64,000 bases of DNA from positions 124,001-188,000 of the forward strand of contig NZ_JAFNIH010000035.1 in assembly GCF_019160155.1 (NCBI RefSeq). Direction: 5' to 3'. A program made the position numbers and the translations under genes. The notes below the pieces were generated by a model. It made no database searches. It saw only the letters and a list, made by a program, of their open reading frames with translations, and was not told the DNA's origin. Shown here piece after piece: positions 10,006 to 17,772 of this stretch. This DNA comes from Pinisolibacter aquiterrae (GTDB taxonomy: Bacteria > Pseudomonadota > Alphaproteobacteria > Rhizobiales > Ancalomicrobiaceae). How positions within the stretch are numbered: the first letter of the stretch is position 1; each line of letters opens with the position of its first letter.

Positions 10006-10024
10006 GATAATGCTAATCATTCGC
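10006..10024 (-). promoter_or_regulatory. Fur box upstream of the siderophore-receptor operon
   Basis: GATAATGCTAATCATTCGC matches the classical 19-bp Fur consensus at 16 of 19 positions by eye. It lies 140 bases upstream of the receptor start, in the only substantial gap before the operon, consistent with iron repression. In many alphaproteobacteria RirA or Irr take this role, so the protein that binds is uncertain. Confidence 0.7.
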
Positions 10025-10034
10025 AAATATGACG

Positions 10035-10074
10035 TCAAGGACGAAATTTCCCGCTTCGGGTGGCGTGTCCTTGA
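10035..10074 (-). terminator. Inverted repeat downstream of hemP
   Basis: TCAAGGAC (10035-10042) and GTCCTTGA (10067-10074) form a perfect 8-bp stem. A nested CCCG/CGGG hairpin lies in the intervening sequence. It falls between the hemP stop and the receptor Fur box and may end the hemP transcript. No T-run follows. Confidence 0.35.
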
Positions 10075-10149
10075 TTTCGTTCGTCTTCTCCGCGCTTCGC
10101 GGGAGGTCCCGGTGTTCGGCCGCCGTCGTGGCGCGCCGGCGAGGGGCGG

Positions 10150-10302
10150 TCACTTGGTCAGGATGAGGCGATTCTGCGCGGTGATTCTGAGCCGATAGAT
10201 CTGGCCTTCGTGGCGGATGTGCGCCTCGCGCTCGGTGCCGACGAGGGTCTCGATCGGCCACAGGAGCGGTTTCTTCTGCTGGGGAGCCTGTTCTGTCTGC
10301 AT
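10150..10302 (-). CDS. hemP: Hemin uptake protein HemP
   Basis: 50 residues, the usual length of the HemP/HmuP family. The conserved C-terminal core is present: a hydrophobic-acidic turn then HIRHEGQIYRLRITAQNRLILTK-like sequence (residues about 28-50, with the family's H-x-G-x-x-Y-x-L-R-x-T and N-x-L-I-L-T-K pattern). HmuP of rhizobia is a co-activator of haem/iron uptake gene expression. It stands alone between two iron operons, with its own Fur-like box upstream. Confidence 0.88.
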   Translation of the reverse strand: MQTEQAPQQKKPLLWPIETLVGTEREAHIRHEGQIYRLRITAQNRLILTK

Positions 10303-10374
10303 CGCGCCTTTCTCTCTCGACGGAGGAGCCGGCCGGCCCGAGCGGCCGGAGGAGATCGTCGGATTGCTAACGCA

Positions 10375-10393
10375 ACTGCGAATCAATCTCAAT
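10375..10393 (-). promoter_or_regulatory. Fur-like box upstream of hemP
   Basis: On the minus strand the site reads ATTGAGATTGATTCGCAGT, which matches the AATGAGAATGATTATCATT form of the Fur box at 14 of 19 positions by eye. It lies 73 bases upstream of the hemP start. Confidence 0.5.
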
Positions 10394-10399
10394 AACTGT

Positions 10400-10760
10400 C
10401 GATCCGATGGGGTCGAGGCTGGAGGGAGACGGGGGAGACGGGGACGCGGGGCGATGGATCGCGAGGGGCGCGATCCGGTGCGCTCGGCAGTGGTCGGGGT
10501 CCGGCCGGCGTGTTCGGACCTGTCCGGGCGGGAAGGGCGCGTCGGTGCGTCGCTTCCGTCGGGTCGTAAGCCATCGATCGAGAAAGCGGCGCATCGGTCT
10601 CGCATGAGGCCCGGCGGGCGCATGGCGCCGGTCGGGTGGCCTGGGGGGATCGGCGCGAGGGCGGGGTCGACCCGTGGCGTGCCGGCCGGCGCGTATGCGG
10701 ACATCGCCGTTCGTGATCCCGGCCGGTGCGTGCGAGGCCGGACATGGGGTCGAAAGGCAT
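10400..10760. other. Non-coding gap between hemP and fbpA promoters
   Basis: About 360 GC-rich bases with no reading frame that looks like protein (frames here are Arg/Pro-rich). It separates the divergent hemP and iron-transporter promoters. I see no RNA gene or repeat. Confidence 0.5.
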
Positions 10761-10763
10761 GCA

Positions 10764-10782
10764 ATTGACAATCAGTCGCAAA
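10764..10782 (+). promoter_or_regulatory. Fur-like box upstream of the iron ABC transporter
   Basis: ATTGACAATCAGTCGCAAA resembles the hemP box and the Fur consensus core (TTGA-AATCA-T-GCAA). It lies 41 bases upstream of the fbpA start, a position that would block RNA polymerase. Confidence 0.5.
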
Positions 10783-10823
10783 GTATGTTTGAGGAGGAGG
10801 GTCATCATCAGGAAAGGTCGAGC

Positions 10824-11828
10824 ATGTTCAAACCGGGTCTTCTCGTTCTCGCCGCCCTCGTCGCGTCTCCCGCCGCCGCCGAGGAGGTCAACGTCTACAC
10901 CACCCGTGAACCCGGCCTGTTCGCGCCGCTCGCCAAGGCCTTCACCGAGAAGACCGGGATCAAGGTCAACACCGTCTTCGTCAAGGACGGGCTCGCCGAG
11001 CGCGTGGCGGCGGAAGGCGAGGCCTCGCCCGCCGACCTGCTCATGACCGTCGACGTCGGCAATCTCGTCGATCTCGTCGAGAAGGGGGTGACGCGGCCGA
11101 TCACCTCGCCGTCGGTCGCCGCCGCCGTGCCGGCCAATCTCCGGGCGGCCGACGGGTCGTGGACCGCGCTGTCGATGCGCGCGCGTCTGGTGTGGGCCGA
11201 CAAGGCGTTGAAGCTGAAGTCGATCACCTATGCCGATCTGGCCGATCCGAAGTGGAAGGGGCAGATCTGCATCCGCTCGGGCCAGCACCCCTACAACACC
11301 GCGCTGATCGCCGCGACGATCGCCCACGAAGGGCCGGAGAAGACCAAGGCCTGGCTCGCCGGGGTGAAGGCCAATCTCGCCAAGAAGCCCTCCGGCGGCG
11401 ATCGCGACGTCGCCCGCGACATTCTCGGCGGCCTGTGCAAGATCGGCGTCGGCAACTCCTACTATGTCGGCCTGATGCGCTCGGGCAAGGGCGGGCCGGC
11501 CCAGAAGACCTGGGGCGACGGCGTCGACGTCCTGCTGCCGACCTTCGCCGGCGGCGGCACCCATGTGAACATCACCGGCGCGGCGGTCGCCAAGAACGCG
11601 CCCCACGCGGCGGCGGCGGAAAAGCTCGTCGACTATCTCGTCTCGCCCGAGGGGCAGGCGATCTACGCCGAGCAGAACTTCGAATATCCGGTCAACCGCG
11701 CCGCCACCGTCCATCCGACCATCGCCGGCCTCGGCGCGCTCGCGGTCGACGGCGTCTCGATCGCCGAGGTCGCGAGCCGGCGCAAGGCGGCGAGCCTTCT
11801 CGTCGACGAGGTCGGGTTCGATCAATGA
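10824..11828 (+). CDS. fbpA: Ferric-iron ABC transporter, periplasmic binding protein
   Basis: 334 residues. A signal peptide (about 1-18, GLLVLAALVASPAAA) is followed by the iron-binding protein fold of the FbpA/FutA/AfuA group: EEVNVYTTREPGLFAPL at the N-terminus and the paired iron-ligand tyrosines in GNSYYVG near residue 215. It captures Fe(III) in the periplasm for the permease encoded next. I chose ATG 10824 because AGGAAAGG precedes it and it gives a clean signal peptide. Its stop overlaps the permease start (ATGA). Confidence 0.93.
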   Translation: MFKPGLLVLAALVASPAAAEEVNVYTTREPGLFAPLAKAFTEKTGIKVNTVFVKDGLAERVAAEGEASPADLLMTVDVGNLVDLVEKGVTRPITSPSVAAAVPANLRAADGSWTALSMRARLVWADKALKLKSITYADLADPKWKGQICIRSGQHPYNTALIAATIAHEGPEKTKAWLAGVKANLAKKPSGGDRDVARDILGGLCKIGVGNSYYVGLMRSGKGGPAQKTWGDGVDVLLPTFAGGGTHVNITGAAVAKNAPHAAAAEKLVDYLVSPEGQAIYAEQNFEYPVNRAATVHPTIAGLGALAVDGVSIAEVASRRKAASLLVDEVGFDQ

Positions 11829-13561
11829 CGTCGGTCGTCATCGCGGATCACGGCTCCGGCTCGACCGCGACGGGCGCGCCTCCCCCGCGCGTCCGCCGCG
11901 TCGGGTCGACCTTCGACGGGTTTCTCGGCCTCGGTCTCGTGGCGGGCGCGGCGGCGCTCGCGCCCGTCGTCGCCCTGGCGGTGATCGCCGCCGGGGGCGA
12001 CGGCGGGCTCTGGCGTCATCTCTTCACCTCGGTCGTGCCGCGCGCCACCTGGGAGACGTCGATCCTGGTCCTCGGGGTCGCCGTCTTCGTGATGGTGGTG
12101 GGCACCGGCACGGCGTGGCTGGTGGCGGTGCACGATTTTCCCGGGCGGCGGCTGCTCGAGGTGCTGCTCCTGCTGCCGCTCGCCTTTCCGATCTACGTGC
12201 TGGCCTATTCCTGGCTCGATCTGTTGCATCCGGTCGGGGCGTTCCAGACCGAATTGCGGGCGCTCCTCGGGATCGCCCGTCCGGCCGATCTGCGGCTGCC
12301 GGACCTGCGCACGCTGCCGGGGGCGGTGCTGATCTTCGGTCTCGGCCTCTACCCTTACGTCTATGTGGCGGTGCGCACGGTGTTCCTGGCGCAGACGGCG
12401 GCCCTGGTCGAGGCGGCGCGGATGCTCGGCGCGAGCCGGAAGCGGATCTTCTTCCGCGTCGCGCTGCCGCTCGCGCGCCCGGCGATCGCCGCCGGCACGG
12501 CGCTGGCGATCATGGAGACGCTCAACGACGTCGGCGCGGCCGAGTTCCTCTCGGTCAACACGTTGACGGCGGCGGTCTATTCGACCTGGGTCAATCGCGG
12601 CGATCTCTCCGGCGCGGCGCAGATCGCGCTGGCGATGTTGGTGTTCGTGTCGACGCTGTTCCTGTTCGAGCGGCTCGGACGCGGCGCGCGCGGCTACGCG
12701 GTGGTCGGACGGGCGGTCCGGCCGATGAACCCGATCCGGGTGGAGGGCCTCGCCGGGTTCGGCCTCTTCGCGCTCGGGGCGCTGCCGGCGGTGCTCGGTT
12801 TCGTCGTTCCGGCGCTGCATCTCCTGCGGCAGGCGCAGGAGCGGCTCGCCTTCGCCGGTTTCGCCGACGAGATCCTGGTGGAGACGCTCAACACCGTCTC
12901 GGTGGCGGTGGCGGCGACGCTGGTGGCGCTCGTCGTCGGTCTGCCGATGGTCTCGGGGCGGCGGCTCAATCCGGGATCGCGGCTCCACACGGCGCTGCTG
13001 CGGATCTCGACGATCGGCTACGCGGTGCCCGGCACGGTGCTGGCGATCGGGCTCCTGGCGGTCTACGGCGGGGTGGACGCGGTGATCCGGGCGGCGCGCG
13101 GGGCGCTCGGCGGGGCGCCTTCGGGGCTCTTCCTCTCCGCCTCCTTCGCCGGTCTGGTGATCGCGCTGACGCTGCGGTTCTTCCGCCTCTCGGCGTCCAA
13201 GATCGAGACCGGGCTCGAGCGGATCTCGCCCTCGCTCGATCAATCGGCGCGGACGCTCGGGCGCAGCCCCTTCGCGGTGATGTGGGAGATCCATCTGCCG
13301 CTCATGACGCCGACGCTCGCGGGCGCGGCGCTGCTGCTCTTCGTCGACTGCATGAAGGAACTGCCGGCGACGCTGCTCTTGAGACCCATGGGGTTCGAGA
13401 CGCTCTCGACCCATCTCTACGGCGAGGCGGCGCGCGGCACCTACGAGAACGGGGCGCTCGCCGCCTGCCTGATCGTCGCCTTCGGCCTGTTGCCGATCAT
13501 CCTGATGACCCGGATCGGCCGCCGCGCCACGATCCCCGCCGCCGAAGGAGCGCCGTCGTGA
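11825..13561 (+). CDS. fbpB: Ferric-iron ABC transporter permease, fused two-domain type
   Basis: 578 residues with about 12 membrane helices: two tandem permease domains as in FbpB/AfuB. Each half carries an EAA coupling loop: EAARMLGASRKRIFFRVALP (about 197-216) and QSARTLGRSPFAVMWEIHLP (about 476-495). It is the inner-membrane channel for Fe(III). Start and stop overlap the neighbouring genes by 4 bases (ATGA and GTGA), so all three subunits are translationally coupled. Confidence 0.94.
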   Translation: MTSVVIADHGSGSTATGAPPPRVRRVGSTFDGFLGLGLVAGAAALAPVVALAVIAAGGDGGLWRHLFTSVVPRATWETSILVLGVAVFVMVVGTGTAWLVAVHDFPGRRLLEVLLLLPLAFPIYVLAYSWLDLLHPVGAFQTELRALLGIARPADLRLPDLRTLPGAVLIFGLGLYPYVYVAVRTVFLAQTAALVEAARMLGASRKRIFFRVALPLARPAIAAGTALAIMETLNDVGAAEFLSVNTLTAAVYSTWVNRGDLSGAAQIALAMLVFVSTLFLFERLGRGARGYAVVGRAVRPMNPIRVEGLAGFGLFALGALPAVLGFVVPALHLLRQAQERLAFAGFADEILVETLNTVSVAVAATLVALVVGLPMVSGRRLNPGSRLHTALLRISTIGYAVPGTVLAIGLLAVYGGVDAVIRAARGALGGAPSGLFLSASFAGLVIALTLRFFRLSASKIETGLERISPSLDQSARTLGRSPFAVMWEIHLPLMTPTLAGAALLLFVDCMKELPATLLLRPMGFETLSTHLYGEAARGTYENGALAACLIVAFGLLPIILMTRIGRRATIPAAEGAPS

Positions 13562-14622
13562 CGTCCTCATCCGTTCCGGCTCTCGCCTTCGACGACGTCC
13601 ATCACGCCTATGGCGCGACGCGGGCCTTGCGGGGGGTGTCGCTCTCGATCCTCCCCGGCGAGGTGGTCGCCCTTCTCGGTCCGTCCGGCTGCGGCAAGAC
13701 CTCGCTGTTGCGGATCGCCGCCGGGCTCGAACGGCCGCTCGCCGGAACCGTCGTCATGAACGGGCGGATGCTCGCCGGACCGGGCGTCATGGAGCCGCCG
13801 GAGCGGCGCGGCATCGGCATGATGTTCCAGGACTACGCCCTCTTTCCCCATCTCGACGTCGCCACCAACGTCGGCTTCGGTCTCGCCGGGCGGGCGCGGG
13901 GCGAGATCGAGGCGATCGTCGCCGATCTCCTTTCTCGGGTCGGGCTCGCCGATCGTGGCCGCGCCTATCCGCACATGCTCTCCGGCGGCGAGCAGCAGCG
14001 GGTGGCGCTGGCGCGGGCCTTGGCGCCCGATCCTGCGATCCTGCTGATGGACGAGCCCTTCTCCAATCTCGACCAACGCCTCCGCCGGGGCATGCGCGAG
14101 GAGACGACCGCGCTGCTGCGTGCCGGCGGGGCGGCGGCGATGATGGTCACCCACGATCCCGACGACGCGCTCGCGGTCGCCGATCGCATCGCCCTGATGC
14201 GGGCCGGGCGGATCGTCCAGGTGGGGACGCCGGAAGAGGTCCATCGCGCGCCGGTCGATCGCTGGGTCGCGGCCTTCTTCGCCGATCTCGAGGAGGTGCC
14301 GGCGACGGTCGACGGCGGCCGGGCGGAGACGCCGCTCGGCTCCTTCGCGGCGCCGGGGCTCGCCGACGGGCCGGCGCTCGTCTGCATCCGGCGCGACGCC
14401 TTCGATCTCGACGCGGAGGAGCCGGTGTTCGCGGCCCGGGTGCTCGCCACCCGCTTCCTCGGCGAGCGGCGGATGGTCACACTGGCGATCGAGGGATGGG
14501 AGCGGCCCGTCGACATCCACACCGATCCGCGCCGGCCGGTCGAGGTCGGCGCCCGCGTCGGCATCGGCCTCGATCGCGACGAGGTCTTCGTCTTCGGCCC
14601 CGAGCCCGACGCCGCCGCGTGA
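13558..14622 (+). CDS. fbpC: Ferric-iron ABC transporter ATPase
   Basis: 354 residues. Walker A GPSGCGKTSL (about 38-47), Q-loop MMFQDYALFPH, signature LSGGEQQR, Walker B ILLMDEPF and switch His in MVTHD are all present. A C-terminal regulatory (TOBE-like) domain follows from about residue 245. The start is a GTG overlapping the permease stop, with AAGGAG 7 bases upstream. It powers the FbpAB importer and ends the operon. Confidence 0.94.
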   Translation: MTSSSVPALAFDDVHHAYGATRALRGVSLSILPGEVVALLGPSGCGKTSLLRIAAGLERPLAGTVVMNGRMLAGPGVMEPPERRGIGMMFQDYALFPHLDVATNVGFGLAGRARGEIEAIVADLLSRVGLADRGRAYPHMLSGGEQQRVALARALAPDPAILLMDEPFSNLDQRLRRGMREETTALLRAGGAAAMMVTHDPDDALAVADRIALMRAGRIVQVGTPEEVHRAPVDRWVAAFFADLEEVPATVDGGRAETPLGSFAAPGLADGPALVCIRRDAFDLDAEEPVFAARVLATRFLGERRMVTLAIEGWERPVDIHTDPRRPVEVGARVGIGLDRDEVFVFGPEPDAAA

Positions 14623-14628
14623 TCCCTT

Positions 14629-14643
14629 CCGTCGTCGCGACGG
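14629..14643. terminator. Short hairpin between convergent genes
   Basis: CCGTCG-TCG-CGACGG, a perfect 6-bp stem, lies 7 bases after fbpC and 24 bases before the end of the convergent lipoprotein gene. There is no T-run, so intrinsic termination is only a suggestion. Confidence 0.3.
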
Positions 14644-14666
14644 GGAGGCGCGCGGGGAGGGCGGCC

Positions 14667-15365
14667 TCAGCTCTTGATCGGGTTCTGCGTCACCTCGAAC
14701 ACGTGGTGCTCGCCGCCGACCTCGATGTCGAGCGAATAGGCCGAGGACTGCTCCGGGCCGGAGGTGGCGGGCGGCTCGATCTGCATGACGCCGCCGTACC
14801 ATTCGCCGGGCATCAGGGTGTTGTCCTTGATGATGGTCTTCTCGAGCGTGGCGAGGTTGAGGCTGCCCTGGGCTGCGACCGAGCTCATCATCTCGGTGTT
14901 CTCCCGGGTCGCGACGTGCTGATTCCAGGCGGAGACGTAGGGGTTTCGGCTCGAATGGGAGGCCGCCGCCGCATTGGCTCCGGCGGCGACGCCGACCAGG
15001 ATGGCGGCGGCGACCTGACGGGCCTGTTCCTCGGCGACGAGGTCCTCGTAGGTGAAGACCTTCAGCGAACGGCCGTCCGCCTCGCCGCTCCTCTGCTCGG
15101 CGCGGACGCCGGCCAAGCGGAAGGTGACCGGCTGAGCGGAACGGTTCTGGATCGCCACCACCAGCGAGGGCCGCGCCCCGACCGGAGCCTGACGCGCAGA
15201 GGGCGCGAGAACCACGCTGGTCTTGGCCTTGTCCGAGGCGACCGACGGCCGGCCGTCCCGCACCAGGGCGATCTGGCCGGCGCCGGCGCGGAACGACGTG
15301 GTCTGCCCGGTGACGCATCCGCCGAGCAGGATGGCGAGCGCCACCGCGCTGATCTTCTTCGACAT
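14667..15365 (-). CDS. Lipoprotein of unknown function
   Basis: 232 residues. The N-terminus MSKKISAVALAILLGGC is a lipoprotein signal with lipobox LGGC (Cys 17), so the protein should be lipidated and envelope-anchored. A small Ala/Gly-rich hydrophobic patch (VAAAILVGVAAGANAAAA, about 118-135) may be a glycine-zipper-like segment. The C-terminal part (MPGEWYGGVMQIEPP, SLDIEVGGEHHVFEV) looks like a beta-sandwich. I cannot name the family. It stands alone and converges on fbpC. Confidence 0.75.
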   Translation of the reverse strand: MSKKISAVALAILLGGCVTGQTTSFRAGAGQIALVRDGRPSVASDKAKTSVVLAPSARQAPVGARPSLVVAIQNRSAQPVTFRLAGVRAEQRSGEADGRSLKVFTYEDLVAEEQARQVAAAILVGVAAGANAAAASHSSRNPYVSAWNQHVATRENTEMMSSVAAQGSLNLATLEKTIIKDNTLMPGEWYGGVMQIEPPATSGPEQSSAYSLDIEVGGEHHVFEVTQNPIKS

Positions 15366-15474
15366 CGATGTCCCCCTCTGATCGAGGGTGCATCAAAGCG
15401 TTTATTTTTCAGAAATACAACTCATGCGATCGTCGCTGCCGGCGCTCGGCTCGGAAGGCGTGCCGTGGCCGGGA

Positions 15475-15873
15475 TCACGCGGCCCTCACCGCGTCGATCG
15501 CCGCCGCCGTGGCCGGGCGGGCGACGCGGGCGATCGGCGGCAGGTCGGTGTTCCAGCGGGCGAGGGCGGCGCGGAGCTCGTCGAGCCAGACCCCTTCGCC
15601 GGGAAGGTCGGCGACCGCGACGATCACGACGCGGTGGTCGTGTCTCAGATAGTCGACGAGATCGCCGGCGATGGTCTCGACGATCGCTCGGGCGGTCGTG
15701 GCGGCGAGCCCGTGCGGGGGCATCTTGACGAAGCCCCAGCCGTCCTCGACCAGGGCGGCGATCAGCGGATCGGGGGTGCCGGTGCCGTCGCCGCCGTTGA
15801 GGCGGGAGCCGGGATTGACCAGGGCATCGGGGAGCACGACGACGCGGAGGCTTCTCTGATCGACGCGTCTCAC
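15475..15873 (-). CDS. Unknown 132-residue protein, last gene of catabolic operon
   Basis: The start is a GTG overlapping the stop of the TudS-related gene (GTGA). Visible features are LRVVVLPDALVNPGSRLNGG near the N-terminus, EDGWGFVKMPPHG in the middle, and a likely strand-turn-helix VVIVAVADLPGEGVWLDELR. The opening (an early beta strand, a PDALVNPGSRL phrase, then a helix ending GWG) parallels the opening of the upstream TudS-like protein (VAHCLLNQNAKV...EHGWEIQQLPCPE), but without its cysteines. It may therefore be a diverged half or partner of that protein. No named family recognised. Confidence 0.65.
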   Translation of the reverse strand: MRRVDQRSLRVVVLPDALVNPGSRLNGGDGTGTPDPLIAALVEDGWGFVKMPPHGLAATTARAIVETIAGDLVDYLRHDHRVVIVAVADLPGEGVWLDELRAALARWNTDLPPIARVARPATAAAIDAVRAA

Positions 15874-16460
15874 GGGCGGGCTCCTTCGGCAGTGGTCTCG
15901 TCGGCGGCGTCGAGGAAGCCGTCGAGATCGACCAGGGCGGCCTCGAGGTCGAAGTCCTGGGCGTCCATGGCGATGCCGGTGGCGCGCGGGAACGGGTGAC
16001 CGCGCTCCTCGAATTCGTTCTTCAATTCCTCCATCCAGACGCCCATGCCGGGACGTCGGCTGCTGCCGCCGGCGATCGCGCCCTCGGGACGGCCGCCCCA
16101 TTCGGGCTTGGTGGAGGTGAGGCGCACGCCGCTCGACGGGCTGCCGTCGAGGCCGATCACGACGAGGTCGTAGTCGTGGGCGATGTGGAGTTCGGCGAGG
16201 TCGACGACGCTCTTCGCGAGCGCGCGGCAGTGACGGCGGTAGCCGGCGGTGTCGTATTGCTCGCGCGACTGCCACCAGCGGGAGACGCCGAGGAAGCTCA
16301 TCTCCGGGCAGGGCAATTGCTGGATCTCCCAGCCGTGTTCGACGAGGCGGCCGACGAGCGGCGAGAAGACGCCGGCGCAGCGGGCGAATTCGGAGACCTT
16401 GGCGTTCTGGTTGAGCAGGCAATGGGCGACGAAGGCCACCCTCCGAACGGGGTTCGTCAT
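15870..16460 (-). CDS. TudS/DUF523-related putative desulfidase (CD3072-like)
   Basis: 196 residues. The layout matches the TudS/DUF523 relatives that remove sulfur from thiouracil-type compounds with a [4Fe-4S] cluster: HCLLNQNAK near the N-terminus, LPCPEMSFLG, RW...YDTAGYRRHCR, and DGSPSSGVRLT. The first two cluster cysteines (HCLLN, PCPE) are present. The third, normally in a SPSCG motif, is serine here (SPSSG). Other cysteines (RCAG, RHCR) could substitute, or the cluster chemistry is changed. A C-terminal phrase RPGMGVWMEEL is typical of the CD3072-type subgroup as I remember it. It overlaps the M20 hydrolase upstream (ATGA) and the unknown gene downstream (GTGA). Confidence 0.68.
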   Translation of the reverse strand: MTNPVRRVAFVAHCLLNQNAKVSEFARCAGVFSPLVGRLVEHGWEIQQLPCPEMSFLGVSRWWQSREQYDTAGYRRHCRALAKSVVDLAELHIAHDYDLVVIGLDGSPSSGVRLTSTKPEWGGRPEGAIAGGSSRRPGMGVWMEELKNEFEERGHPFPRATGIAMDAQDFDLEAALVDLDGFLDAADETTAEGARP

Positions 16461-17770
16461 GCGCTCTCTCCCTCTCGTGCGATCGATGTGGGGGCTTCCG
16501 CCTCGGCGAGGTCCCAGAGGACGGCGGCGAGAACCCGCGTGCCGGCGACGACGTCGGCGGGGTCGGTCCATTCGTGTTCGGCGTGGCTGACGCCGCCCCG
16601 GCTCGGCACGAAGATCATGGCGCTCGGCGCCAGATCGACCATGTGGCGGGCGTCGTGGCCGGCGGCGGAGAGGATGTCCATGGCCGAGAGGTCGAGGGCC
16701 TCGGCGGCCCCGGCGATGCGGGCGCGCAAAGTCGGTGCGAAGACGGAGGCGGCGGCGTCGACCAGGGGTTCGACCGTGACGGCGCAAGGCGCGGCGGCGG
16801 TCGCCGCCCGCTCGCGCTGACGCGCGCCGGCCGTCCGCAGGAGTTCGGTCTCGGCATGGCGGAGGTCGGTCGAAAAGCGCACGCGACCGGGCACCACCGA
16901 GGGGGCGTTCGGGAAGACGTCGAAACGGCCGACGGTGAAGAACATCGCCGGGTCGGCCTCGGCGGCGATCTTCGCCAGGGCGTCGACGACGCGCAACGCG
17001 CCCATCAGCGCGTCGCGGCGCTCGGCCATGGCGCGGGTGCCGGCATGGGCCTCCTCGCCGGTGACGGTGACGCGCATCGTCTGTTTGCCCTGGATGCCGG
17101 TGACGACGCCGATGGTGCGGCCGGCCGCCTCGAGGAGGGGCCCCTGCTCGATGTGCGCCTCGACGTAAGCCGTGAGGGGGAAGCCGAGCGGGCGTTCGGG
17201 AACCGGCGGCAGGGCGGCGACGAGCCGGTCGAGGGCCTCGCCGACGGTCACGCCGGTGGCGTCGGTGGTCGCGCGGATCTCGGCGAGGTCGCGGTGGCCG
17301 GCGAAGGCCTCCGATCCCATCATGCCCGGCGCGAAACGCGAGCCCTCCTCGTTCATCCAGGCGACCATCTCGATCGACCGCCGTGGCCGCAGATCGCGGT
17401 CGCGCAAGGCTTCGAGCACCTCGAGCGCGGCGAGCACGCCCCAGACGCCGTCGAAACGGCCGCCGGTCGGCTGCGTGTCGAGATGGGAGCCGGAGAGGAC
17501 CGGCGGCAGGGCCGGATCGCGCCCCTCGAGGCGGAGGAAGAGATTGCCGGCGGCATCGGCGAAGACGGCGAGGCCGCGCGCCTCGGCGATCGCCAGGAGG
17601 TGGCGGCGGGCGGCGACCTCCGCCTCGGAGAGCGCCTGCCGGTTCACGCCGCCGCCGGGGAGGGCGCCGAAGGCGGCGAGTTCCTCGATCCGCCGCCACA
17701 GGCGATCGCCGTCGACGGCGGTCGCGACGCGGAGGGCGTCGTCGGAGGGGCGGGCGGTCGCGGCGGCCAT
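16457..17770 (-). CDS. M20-family N-carbamoyl amidohydrolase / ureidopropionase-like
   Basis: 437 residues, a zinc-dependent amidase of the hydantoinase/carbamoylase group (HyuC, AllC, beta-ureidopropionase). Metal-site motifs are visible: GSHLDTQPTGGRFDGVWG, MNEEGSRFAPGMMGS, EAHIEQGPLLE, the dimer-domain HAGTRAMAERRDA, and SHAEHEW near the end. It hydrolyses an N-carbamoyl or ureido group to free amine, ammonia and CO2. I chose ATG 17770 (GGAG 5 bases upstream). It sits 2 bases after the alpha/beta hydrolase stop and overlaps the TudS-like gene, so it belongs to a tight operon. Confidence 0.88.
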   Translation of the reverse strand: MAAATARPSDDALRVATAVDGDRLWRRIEELAAFGALPGGGVNRQALSEAEVAARRHLLAIAEARGLAVFADAAGNLFLRLEGRDPALPPVLSGSHLDTQPTGGRFDGVWGVLAALEVLEALRDRDLRPRRSIEMVAWMNEEGSRFAPGMMGSEAFAGHRDLAEIRATTDATGVTVGEALDRLVAALPPVPERPLGFPLTAYVEAHIEQGPLLEAAGRTIGVVTGIQGKQTMRVTVTGEEAHAGTRAMAERRDALMGALRVVDALAKIAAEADPAMFFTVGRFDVFPNAPSVVPGRVRFSTDLRHAETELLRTAGARQRERAATAAAPCAVTVEPLVDAAASVFAPTLRARIAGAAEALDLSAMDILSAAGHDARHMVDLAPSAMIFVPSRGGVSHAEHEWTDPADVVAGTRVLAAVLWDLAEAEAPTSIAREGESA

Positions 17771-17772
17771 CG

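Noticed and set aside
10400-10760. Possible small protein genes between hemP and fbpA
   Set aside because: Frames are Arg/Pro-rich with no ribosome-binding site and no protein-like composition.
11822-13570. Minus-strand frame of 582 codons opposite the fbpB permease
   Set aside because: Arg/Glu/His/Pro-rich and without any fold; the plus strand encodes a clear permease with EAA loops.
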